A stretch of DNA of 7,068 nucleotides from Anaerolineales bacterium (lineage in GTDB: Bacteria > Chloroflexota > Anaerolineae > Anaerolineales > UBA4823): contig JADYYC010000381.1 in assembly GCA_020853835.1 (NCBI GenBank), positions 1 through 7,068 on the forward strand, written 5' to 3'. The notes under the pieces were generated by a model, which did not search any database, was not told where the DNA came from, and saw only the letters and a list, made by a program, of their open reading frames with translations. Positions 1 through 5,096 of the stretch are shown one piece after another; within the stretch, counting starts at the first letter, position 1; each line of letters begins with the position of its first letter. Made by a program: the position numbers and the translations under genes.

Positions 1-80
1 CGATTAAAGGCGCGCTGAGTAAGATCCACATCCATTGGGTTATCTTCAACGAGAAGAATGGGCCGGTTTTCTCTATTCAT
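1..80 (-). CDS. Response regulator, CheY-like receiver domain (N-terminal 26 codons, cut by window edge)
   Basis: The reverse strand opens at an ATG (78-80) and stays open to the window edge. It reads M-N-R-E-N-R-P-I-L-L-V-E-D-N-P-M-D-V-D-L-T-Q-R-A-F. ILLVEDN is the first beta strand and acidic pocket of a receiver domain: E12 and D13 would help bind Mg2+ beside the phospho-accepting aspartate, which lies outside the window. The following P-M-D-V-D-L-T-Q-R-A-F resembles the Rcp1-like group of single-domain regulators that pair with phytochrome-type or other soluble kinases. An in-frame TAA lies 8 codons upstream, so this ATG is the likely start, although no strong Shine-Dalgarno precedes it. 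The gene diverges from the histidine kinase at 374, which suggests a signalling pair. Whether an output domain follows cannot be seen. Confidence 0.85.
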   Translation of the reverse strand, partial: MNRENRPILLVEDNPMDVDLTQRAFN

Positions 81-154
81 AATCCAATTTCTACGCTGTC
101 GTTACCTCGATTTTGATCGCGGCAGGATGTCAGGCACAACTTCGATCTCAATCA

Positions 155-182
155 ATTATACAATCGTACGCGGGTTTGGATA
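155..182 (-). promoter_or_regulatory. Weak candidate promoter for the response regulator
   Basis: On the minus strand a perfect TATAAT -10 hexamer (160 down to 155) has a poor -35 match, TATCCA (182 down to 177), with a 16-bp spacer. Transcription would start near 148 and leave a leader of about 68 nt. The -35 is weak, so an activator or another start site is possible. The rest of the 81-373 gap holds no ORF with supporting features. Confidence 0.25.
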
Positions 183-269
183 GGCATCATTGCATAATTG
201 TATGGAACCATCGAAAAAACGCTTGCACCCTTCAATAAAATTTGTTGCATCCTTTTAACAGATTCAATT

Positions 270-297
270 TTGACAAGTATTTATAATGTTATATAAT
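270..297 (+). promoter_or_regulatory. Sigma-70-type promoter of the histidine kinase gene
   Basis: Perfect consensus TTGACA (270-275) and TATAAT (292-297) hexamers are separated by 16 bp in an AT-rich stretch. The predicted start is near 304, giving a leader of about 70 nt before the TTG start at 374. A second TATAAT at 282-287 lies only 6 bp from the -35 and is probably not used with it. Confidence 0.7.
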
Positions 298-361
298 ATC
301 TATGAACAAAGAGATAATAAGAACTTCAAACATGCGTTTGACGAAGTAGCAAGTCATACTT

Positions 362-367
362 GGAGAG
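362..367 (+). promoter_or_regulatory. Ribosome binding site deciding a TTG start
   Basis: GGAGAG lies about 6 to 8 nt before the TTG at 374. This supports TTG as the initiation codon of the kinase gene over the in-frame ATG at 404, which has no comparable purine-rich site in front of it. Confidence 0.55.
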
Positions 368-373
368 AGGGAT

Positions 374-1636
374 TTGGCCGAAGTCGAACTTGTTTCTCCA
401 GAGATGCTCGAATTCTTCCTGGCATCAAGAGAAATTCATCCGGAAGATTCCGAAATTGTATATACCTCGCCACTGGTCGAGCTCTTGGTCTCCGCTGACC
501 GGGATCAACTCAGCCCATCCTTCACAGAACACTCCTACACCCGTGGTGAAGTAATCTTTCATGAGGGAGATGAGGGCGACGCGATGTATCTGGTCTGGTC
601 GGGCCAGGTCGTGATCGTAAAAGGCAACCTTCAATCTCCGACCATTTTAGCCTATCGGGGCGCGGGGGAAATCTTTGGGGAAATGGCGCTGTTAGAACAT
701 CAACCTCGCAGCGCATCGATCGTCGCCCTGGAAGACACGCGCCTTTTGGGCTTAAACCGCGCCAACTTCGAACAGCTTCAGAGGACCATCCCATCGGTGA
801 GCCGGAGCATCATGGAGGTTTTAAGCGCCCGCCTGCGGAGGATGTCTGAAGCACGCAGCACGGGCGATTTAAGCGAAAGAAGGCTCACACAGCAAGTCTC
901 CACTTTGCAAAGTGAAAAACAACGGCTCGAAGAATTGCAGCGTCTGCGCGAAGAAACGACCGAATTGATCATCCACGATCTGCGCAATCCTCTTAGCGCG
1001 ATCGGCATCTCGCTCAGGATGCTCTCCCTTGTACTGCCGGTAGACGTGCTGCGAGCAAACAGCGATTTAATCGGGATCGCCCAGGCCAGCACCCAAAGGC
1101 TGCAACGACTGGTCGATTCCTTGTTAGAAGTCTCCCGCATAGAAAGCGGGGAAGCGCCTTTCGAGATAAGCCAATTCGAGCTTCCGCCCCTGGTCGAGGA
1201 ATTAATTCAACGCACATCGATCCTTGCCCGCAAAGGCGTGGTCATTGAGACGGATATCCCTCAGAGTCTGCCTGCGATCGTTGCCGATCGCGAGAAAATT
1301 GAGCGGGTGATGGTCAACGTGCTGGATAATGCGTTGAAATACACACCCGAGAATGGGCGAATCGCGGTAAAAATCCAGCAAGAAGACGGAAAAGTATGGG
1401 TCAGTGTGGCAGATACAGGGCCGGGCATACCCATCGAAGATCGCGAGCGAATTTTCGAACGATTCACCCAGGGCCCAAATATGGAAATGAAAAGACGGGG
1501 GTTCGGCCTGGGGCTGGCATACTGCCGGTTAGCCGTCGAGGGACATGGGGGGAAAATCTGGGTAGAGGACGGCGATGGCGGCATGAGAATCAAGTTCGTT
1601 TTTTCTTTACCCATTTCACCAAATCTTAACCGTTAG
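374..1636 (+). CDS. Soluble sensor histidine kinase with N-terminal cyclic-nucleotide-binding-type domain
   Basis: A 420-aa protein with no signal peptide or membrane segment, so probably cytoplasmic. Residues about 33-150 form a cNMP-binding (CRP-like) domain. The phosphate-binding cassette is recognisable as FGEMALLEHQPRSASI (101-116), with the expected glutamate and arginine, so ligand binding is plausible but the ligand is unknown. A charged helix (about 160-195) is a likely coiled-coil dimer linker. The HisKA H-box is LIIHDLRNPLS, with phosphoacceptor H201. The HATPase domain shows the N-box (N315, N319), G1 DTGPGIP (347-353), the F-box FERF (361-364) and G2 GFGLGL (376-381). All key catalytic residues are present, so the kinase should be active. 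It would autophosphorylate and pass phosphate to a receiver protein, perhaps the divergent regulator at the left edge. It appears monocistronic. The start is TTG at 374; ATG at 404 is the alternative. Confidence 0.92.
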   Translation: MAEVELVSPEMLEFFLASREIHPEDSEIVYTSPLVELLVSADRDQLSPSFTEHSYTRGEVIFHEGDEGDAMYLVWSGQVVIVKGNLQSPTILAYRGAGEIFGEMALLEHQPRSASIVALEDTRLLGLNRANFEQLQRTIPSVSRSIMEVLSARLRRMSEARSTGDLSERRLTQQVSTLQSEKQRLEELQRLREETTELIIHDLRNPLSAIGISLRMLSLVLPVDVLRANSDLIGIAQASTQRLQRLVDSLLEVSRIESGEAPFEISQFELPPLVEELIQRTSILARKGVVIETDIPQSLPAIVADREKIERVMVNVLDNALKYTPENGRIAVKIQQEDGKVWVSVADTGPGIPIEDRERIFERFTQGPNMEMKRRGFGLGLAYCRLAVEGHGGKIWVEDGDGGMRIKFVFSLPISPNLNR

Positions 1637-1773
1637 CTGATAAACCGCGCTAATTCGAACATCTCGCTCCATCTCTTTTGTGATCTTGCCAGATCGCTTC
1701 GCTCGCCAAACTGGTGTGTGCGCCAGCGCCGTAGCGTTATCCAACCGAAATTGAAACAGTCCGAAATCCGCTA
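1637..1773. other. Intergenic stretch without recognised features
   Basis: The first part of the 500-bp gap after the kinase stop codon shows no convincing ORF, tRNA or intrinsic terminator. Short self-complementary bits such as the two GATC copies in GATCTTGCCAGATC lack a following T-run. Where the kinase transcript ends is unclear. Confidence 0.4.
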
Positions 1774-1802
1774 TTGCAAAGGTTCAATACACAGCGTATA
1801 AT
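1774..1802 (+). promoter_or_regulatory. Sigma-70-type promoter of a candidate noncoding transcript
   Basis: TTGCAA (1774-1779) and a perfect TATAAT (1797-1802) are separated by exactly 17 bp. The predicted start is near 1808-1810. The next strong signal downstream is an intrinsic terminator rather than a translation start. Confidence 0.6.
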
Positions 1803-1808
1803 AGTGTC

Positions 1809-1983
1809 AAGGATATCGAAATTAGAACTCGATACATATTTGCTCTTTAACTTCGAAAATCTTCGGGTATTTTATGTACGTGGAAGCGATGATCTAGAGA
1901 ATCAGACTGGTCGCTGATCTAATTTATTAGATGGGTTCTCTAAGTAGCTAGAGCGAAACCGGCCCCCAAGGCCGGTTTTTTTG
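1809..1983 (+). ncRNA. Candidate structured small RNA or regulated leader (about 175 nt)
   Basis: This segment lies between a good promoter and a strong terminator and has no credible ORF. The only start near a weak site gives a 7-residue peptide at 1874-1897. Several helices are visible. TATCGA (1814-1819) pairs with TCGATA (1829-1834). CGAA (1854-1857) pairs with TTCG (1862-1865). TAGAGAATC (1895-1903) pairs with GGTTCTCTA (1934-1942) and encloses a perfect hairpin, ATCTAA (1917-1922) with TTAGAT (1927-1932). The terminator hairpin follows. ACTGGTC (1906-1912) could instead pair with the right arm of the terminator (1970-1976), so conditional termination is possible. I did not recognise a known RNA family. 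It could be a free-standing small RNA or an attenuated leader of the gene at 2137. Confidence 0.4.
1956..1982 (+). terminator. Strong intrinsic terminator
   Basis: AAACCGGCC (1956-1964) pairs perfectly with GGCCGGTTT (1970-1978) around a 5-nt loop. A run of seven T residues (1976-1982) overlaps the end of the stem. It would end the transcript starting near 1809 and any read-through from the kinase gene. Confidence 0.85.
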
Positions 1984-2024
1984 TTCTGAGGTCGATATTC
2001 AATCGGGGGGTTTTAGTGTATGAG

Positions 2025-2039
2025 TAAACCTCAGGTTTA
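2025..2039. promoter_or_regulatory. Operator-like perfect dyad
   Basis: TAAACCT (2025-2031) and AGGTTTA (2033-2039) form a perfect inverted repeat around a single central C. The centre lies about 48 bp upstream of the predicted start near 2080, just upstream of the -35 region. That is a usual place for an activator dimer. The protein is unknown. Confidence 0.4.
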
Positions 2040-2042
2040 TAA

Positions 2043-2073
2043 TTTAGATTATTATTATAAATTTAGATATAAT
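2043..2073 (+). promoter_or_regulatory. Promoter of the secreted repeat protein gene
   Basis: A perfect TATAAT (2068-2073) is preceded by a modest TTTAGA (2043-2048) at a long 19-bp spacing, in a very AT-rich region. The 9-mer AATTTAGAT is repeated at 2041-2049 and 2060-2068. A second TATAAT at 2038-2043 offers an alternative. The weak -35 fits a promoter helped by an activator at the adjacent dyad. Confidence 0.5.
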
Positions 2074-2081
2074 AGTCGAAG

Positions 2082-2116
2082 CTGAAAATTTACGGGTAGA
2101 AATTCGTAATTTTCAG
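2082..2116 (+). promoter_or_regulatory. 5'-terminal mRNA hairpin in the leader
   Basis: CTGAAAATTTACG (2082-2094) pairs with CGTAATTTTCAG (2105-2116) through 12 base pairs with one bulged T, around a 10-nt loop. It begins about 2 nt after the predicted transcription start and ends 4 nt before the ribosome binding site. A 5' stem of this kind can stabilise an mRNA. It has no T-run, so it is not a terminator. Confidence 0.5.
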
Positions 2117-2120
2117 AATC

Positions 2121-2127
2121 AAGGAGG
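2121..2127 (+). promoter_or_regulatory. Ribosome binding site of the secreted protein gene
   Basis: AAGGAGG, a near-perfect anti-16S match, ends 9 nt before the ATG at 2137. It fixes that start and predicts efficient translation. Confidence 0.85.
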
Positions 2128-2136
2128 AATACAACG

Positions 2137-3960
2137 ATGAACAAACTAAGATTATTCGGTTTTGCAATTCTATTCGGGATTGGATTGTTACTGCTTTACA
2201 CAAGCCTTTTCCACTCGGTGCCCGCTGTCGAGGCACAGGTAGCTTGTGTATCCGGCATCTCTATCGCCAAAGAGGCGAAGGGAGACGATCTGCGAGTTTT
2301 TCCCAGCGGATCGGATGTTCCGTTTCAGATCACCATAACGAACACGGGACAATCGGATCTATCCGGCATCAGCGTCGCCGACCCGCTCGTTCCTGACTGT
2401 GCCAGATCAGGTCTGAGCCTCGCAGTCGGGGAATCAACCAGCTACTCCTGTACGGCTTATAATGTCACGCAGGGGTTCACAAACCTTGTCAAAGTTACCG
2501 CAAGAGATTCATGCGGCAACCCGGTCAATGACCATGATCCCTCGACGGTCAAAATTGGCGGGATCATGATCAGCAAACAAGAAAAGGGCGAAGATTCGCG
2601 CACCTTCCCTGCGGGATCAGATGTGACCTATACCATCACCGTCACGAACACCGGCGAAGTAGACCTGACCGATGTTTACGTCAGCGACCCCCTGGTTCCC
2701 GACTGTGATCATACGCTCGCAAGCTTACCGGTCGGGCAGAGCTTCAGCTACACCTGCACGGCGCCCAACGTCACCACAGGCTTCACGAACATAGCCAGTG
2801 TAACGGCAAAAGCGGGGAAAACCCCTGTTTCCGATCAAGATCCTTCAACCGTTCGCATCCCGGGGATCGACATCAGCAAACAGGAAGAGGGCGAAGACAC
2901 CCGCACATTTGAACCTGGGGATGACGTGCCCTTCACCATCACGATCACCAATACCGGCGAGGTGGAACTGACGAACATCGTCGTAACCGACGAGCTGGTG
3001 CCCGATTGCTCCAGGGCTCTTAATCAGATCCCGCCTCTGGCCCCTGGCGAAACCTACTCTTATACATGCACGGCGTTCAACGTGACAGAAGGTTTTACCA
3101 ACATCATCATTGGTCAGGCAGACGGTAATGGTGTCCCCGTTACTGACTCGGACCCCTCTACGGTGGAAGTGCGCCAGAAGATATACACACTGTACATCCC
3201 TATGGTCTCGAGGGCGGGCATTGCCAAATACAACATCTCATTTGGCTACGAGGATTTGCGCATTACGCAGGACAACGATTTCGATTACAACGACTGGGTC
3301 CTGAGCGTCGAGACAGATTTCAACTACACCTCGCTCAACGACAGCACCATCCGCGTCAGCCAGGTCGCGTTCAACCTCGTCCCACAAGCGCGCGGGGCGC
3401 TGCTGACCCACGCCTATCACGTCAGCTTCCCGCCTAATACCTTTGGGAGCAACGGCACCGCCACGCTCACCATTTACAATGCGCTTCACCAGGTGGTTTC
3501 TACTTCGACGACGGCGTTCGTTGCCTCCCAACGAAACGATTATCTCGTTTTTGACCGGACTTCGGATGCGATCCCGCCAGCCGGCACCCTCGTGAACACA
3601 ACCGAGGGTATCGCAGCCACTCCAGCGGCGAGGACAGCCACCCTGGTCATCAATTTCAACAACACCTTCCCCTTCACATTAAAAGATTTTGGCCCCCATG
3701 GAGAAGGTCTCTTCTTCGAGCCCTACCTGCGGGTCATCCCGCCGACTGGCGGCGATTACACCATCGGGAATGGCGACCTGCGCACGATCGTGTTTCCGAT
3801 CTCCAACTGGAAATGGCCCGAGGAGCATGTGCGCATCGACCGGGCTTACCCCGGCATTGTCTACATCGGCCTGCCAAATATGTTCCAGTTCCCGGCAGGG
3901 TGGTGGACAGTTTTCAACACGTGCGTGTATGGCGATGGCGTGGTTTGCCCAGCCCCATAA
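2137..3960 (+). CDS. Secreted protein with three Ig-like (DUF11/DUF7507-type) repeats and a C-terminal LruC/DUF4842-like domain
   Basis: A 607-aa protein. The N-terminus has a basic start, a hydrophobic core (about 7-25) and a likely signal peptidase I site after V-E-A (33), so it is exported. Three tandem repeats of about 100 residues follow (41-140, 143-241, 244-345). Each has a core like TITVTNTGEVDLT, a PDC cysteine, a Y-S/T-C cysteine and an ending D-P-S-T-V; the cysteine pairs (88/105, 190/207, 291/311) could form disulfides. TLYIPMVSRA (351-360) links to the C-terminal part and resembles a motif I recall from Chloroflexota exported proteins. The C-terminal part (about 365-590) has FGYEDLRITQDNDFDYNDW (369-387) and a late KWPEEHVRIDRAYPGI (559-574), matching the layout of LruC/DUF4842 domains. 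The acidic D-x-D-x-N run suggests calcium binding. No sortase motif or membrane anchor is seen. The role, perhaps surface or matrix adhesion, is inferred. Confidence 0.85.
   Translation: MNKLRLFGFAILFGIGLLLLYTSLFHSVPAVEAQVACVSGISIAKEAKGDDLRVFPSGSDVPFQITITNTGQSDLSGISVADPLVPDCARSGLSLAVGESTSYSCTAYNVTQGFTNLVKVTARDSCGNPVNDHDPSTVKIGGIMISKQEKGEDSRTFPAGSDVTYTITVTNTGEVDLTDVYVSDPLVPDCDHTLASLPVGQSFSYTCTAPNVTTGFTNIASVTAKAGKTPVSDQDPSTVRIPGIDISKQEEGEDTRTFEPGDDVPFTITITNTGEVELTNIVVTDELVPDCSRALNQIPPLAPGETYSYTCTAFNVTEGFTNIIIGQADGNGVPVTDSDPSTVEVRQKIYTLYIPMVSRAGIAKYNISFGYEDLRITQDNDFDYNDWVLSVETDFNYTSLNDSTIRVSQVAFNLVPQARGALLTHAYHVSFPPNTFGSNGTATLTIYNALHQVVSTSTTAFVASQRNDYLVFDRTSDAIPPAGTLVNTTEGIAATPAARTATLVINFNNTFPFTLKDFGPHGEGLFFEPYLRVIPPTGGDYTIGNGDLRTIVFPISNWKWPEEHVRIDRAYPGIVYIGLPNMFQFPAGWWTVFNTCVYGDGVVCPAP
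2257..3171 (+). repeat. Three tandem coding repeats (about 300 bp each)
   Basis: The units are 2257-2556, 2563-2859 and 2866-3171. Units 2 and 3 are the closest to each other: both open with I-S-K-Q-E-x-G-E-D and contain T-N-T-G-E-V. Unit 1 is more divergent and carries an extra cysteine (C126 of the protein). Similarity is clear in protein but drifted in DNA, so the duplication is not recent. Confidence 0.85.
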
Positions 3961-4021
3961 TCTTTTAGTCGGGGCGTAAACCTTGCCTTCCTGAACATCC
4001 CGGATAAATCTCGCAAGCGTC

Positions 4022-4065
4022 GACCGGTTGGCTCAACAAAATCAATGAGCCAGCCGGTTCTTTTT
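4022..4065 (+). terminator. Intrinsic terminator after the secreted protein gene
   Basis: GACCGGTTGGCTCA (4022-4035) pairs along 14 positions, two of them G-T wobbles, with TGAGCCAGCCGGTT (4046-4059). The loop is 10 nt and the stem is followed by C and five T residues. It lies about 60 bp after the stop codon and separates this gene from the downstream operon. A smaller hairpin, CCAGAT/ATCTGG (4081-4099), follows without a T-run. Confidence 0.85.
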
Positions 4066-4131
4066 CCCACACTCGGCCAGCCAGATACCCAAGATCTGGG
4101 GGGCTTTACCATATTTGACCCAATCATGGCT

Positions 4132-4180
4132 CCCCCTTGGGGTTACCCCCAGCGCCCCCCGCGCTTCTCCACCAGGGGGG
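4132..4180. repeat. Alternating C-tract and G-tract inverted repeats upstream of the operon promoter
   Basis: CCCCC (4132-4136), GGGG (4139-4142), CCCCC (4146-4150), CCCCCC (4155-4160) and GGGGGG (4175-4180) alternate. They allow competing pairings, including six C with six G around a 14-nt spacer ending just before the -35 at 4183. This may be a regulator site or merely a low-complexity GC-rich boundary. Confidence 0.35.
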
Positions 4181-4182
4181 AA

Positions 4183-4211
4183 TTGATTTGCAGCCCTGTT
4201 TGCGCTATGCT
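4183..4211 (+). promoter_or_regulatory. Promoter of the polymerase operon, predicted leaderless
   Basis: TTGATT (4183-4188) and TATGCT (4206-4211) are separated by 17 bp. The expected start lies about 7 bp after the -10, which falls on the A of the ATG at 4218. No Shine-Dalgarno precedes that ATG. Together these suggest a leaderless mRNA. Confidence 0.5.
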
Positions 4212-4217
4212 CAAGTC

Positions 4218-4811
4218 ATGGATGCGAACCGTGAAGGCTTTTCGGCCGACCTTTTGGCCCCAGGCGCCGCCGGCGCTTTCCCTTTTCTGTTGATCAGCGG
4301 GCCCTATGCGGCCAGTAGCACGATGTTGACTTTGGCTGCCCGCCTGGCGCTGCTTGCCCCGCTAAGCGTGATAGACGGCGGCAATCGCTTCAACGCGCGC
4401 GAGGCGGCGCGCATTCTGCGCAAATTAAGCGCCCCCGATCTTTACGCCGCGCTGGAACGCATCCAGTTGGCGCGCGCCTTTACCTGCTACCAACTCCTGG
4501 CTCTGCTTGAGGAGACCCCCTCCAGTGCTCGTGCGACCCTGGTAATCGACCTGCTGGACACCTTTTACGATGAAAGCGTTCCGCTCCTCGAGCGCCGCCG
4601 CCTGATCGAAAACTGCCTGCTGCATCTGCGCCGCCTGAGCCTCCTGGCTCCCGTGGTCGCCAGCGTGCGCCCTCCCGCCCCTGCGCAAAGCGATCCAACG
4701 GGCCTGCTGGAAACCGTCCAACAGGCTGCCGATACGCTCTGGCTCCAGGACGATGTGTTCGAGACAGGCCAGGCCAGGCGATCCTCCATCTCCCAACTCG
4801 ATTTGTTCTAG
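4218..4811 (+). CDS. Degenerate RecA/RadA-like ATPase-fold protein with C-terminal beta-clamp-binding motif (ImuA-like role)
   Basis: A 197-aa protein with a recognisable RecA-type core. The beta strand and P-loop position read LLISGPYAASST (24-35), where the G-K-T/S of Walker A has become S33-S34-T35, so the nucleotide-binding lysine is missing. VIDGGNRFN (51-59) matches RadA I-D-T-E-G-T-F, but the catalytic glutamate position is G55. RIQLARAFTCYQ (81-92) resembles the RadA segment containing V-A-R-A-F-N. TLVIDLLDTFYDES (107-120) is the Walker B region and keeps D111. The protein ends exactly in QLDLF (193-197), the bacterial sliding-clamp pentapeptide. I infer a non-hydrolysing adaptor that bridges the polymerase encoded downstream and the clamp. 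An in-frame TTG at 4137 would add 27 residues, but ATG 4218 fits the promoter. The stop overlaps the next gene's ribosome binding site. Confidence 0.75.
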   Translation: MDANREGFSADLLAPGAAGAFPFLLISGPYAASSTMLTLAARLALLAPLSVIDGGNRFNAREAARILRKLSAPDLYAALERIQLARAFTCYQLLALLEETPSSARATLVIDLLDTFYDESVPLLERRRLIENCLLHLRRLSLLAPVVASVRPPAPAQSDPTGLLETVQQAADTLWLQDDVFETGQARRSSISQLDLF

Positions 4812-4815
4812 GAGG
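4810..4815 (+). promoter_or_regulatory. Ribosome binding site overlapping the upstream stop codon
   Basis: AGGAGG overlaps the TAG stop (4809-4811) of the RecA-like gene and lies 5 nt before the ATG at 4821. This is a tight operon junction that favours translational coupling. Confidence 0.8.
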
Positions 4816-4820
4816 CCGCG

Positions 4821-5096
4821 ATGGGACGCACCCTGCCATCCATCACCCAGGCGTTCTTGCAAGAGCAAGATTCGTTCAACCGTTTCCGGCGCGCCTTGCG
4901 CCGTCCGGATCAACTGGCGCTGGACGACCTGTTTGCCTCAGCCCACCAGCACCTGGCCGCCGCCGCCTATGCTGCCCACCCTCTGCCGTTCGAGACGTTC
5001 CTGCTGGCGATGCTGTTGGAAGAACACAAACGCCTCATGCGCCTGGAAACCTTGCTGAACGACCTGCAGGGCTATGACCTATCGCTCGAAGAATGA
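4821..5096 (+). CDS. Small helical protein of unknown function in the polymerase operon
   Basis: I do not recognise this 91-aa protein. It looks fully soluble and mostly alpha-helical. The N-terminal part is basic (R21-R28 contains five arginines in FRRALRR context), and alanine- and leucine-rich helices follow (about 32-52 and 57-82). There is no cysteine, no membrane segment and no zinc motif. QLALDDLF (31-38) loosely recalls a clamp motif but does not fit the pentapeptide. The gene has a strong ribosome binding site, starts 9 bp after the RecA-like stop, and its TGA overlaps the polymerase ATG by 4 bp. Such coupling implies roughly stoichiometric production and a probable physical partnership with the polymerase, for instance as an accessory or DNA-binding subunit. 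That role is inference from context only. Confidence 0.8.
   Translation: MGRTLPSITQAFLQEQDSFNRFRRALRRPDQLALDDLFASAHQHLAAAAYAAHPLPFETFLLAMLLEEHKRLMRLETLLNDLQGYDLSLEE

Noticed and set aside
270..287. TTGACA paired with the nearer TATAAT (282-287)
   Set aside because: A 6-bp spacer is not functional; the TATAAT at 292-297 gives a normal 16-bp spacer.
383..395. GAAC...GTTTC resembling a LexA/SOS box
   Set aside because: The half-sites are separated by two bases where four are needed, and it lies within the kinase coding region.
286..498. Plus-strand open frame starting at 286 as a separate gene
   Set aside because: It starts upstream of the predicted transcription start, has no ribosome binding site and mostly overlaps the histidine kinase in another frame.
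1874..1897. Seven-codon ORF (M-Y-V-E-A-M-I) inside the candidate noncoding RNA
   Set aside because: Too short, with no clear Shine-Dalgarno and no run of regulatory codons typical of leader-peptide attenuators.
1809..1983. Cyclic-di-GMP riboswitch upstream of a surface protein gene
   Set aside because: The conserved core motifs of the class I aptamer are absent from the sequence.
4081..4099. Hairpin CCAGAT/ATCTGG as a second terminator
   Set aside because: Only six base pairs and no T-run; the strong terminator just upstream already explains transcript ending.
4137..4217. In-frame TTG start extending the RecA-like protein by 27 residues
   Set aside because: No ribosome binding site, the added residues are encoded by the C/G tracts and the promoter itself, and the predicted transcription start falls at 4218.
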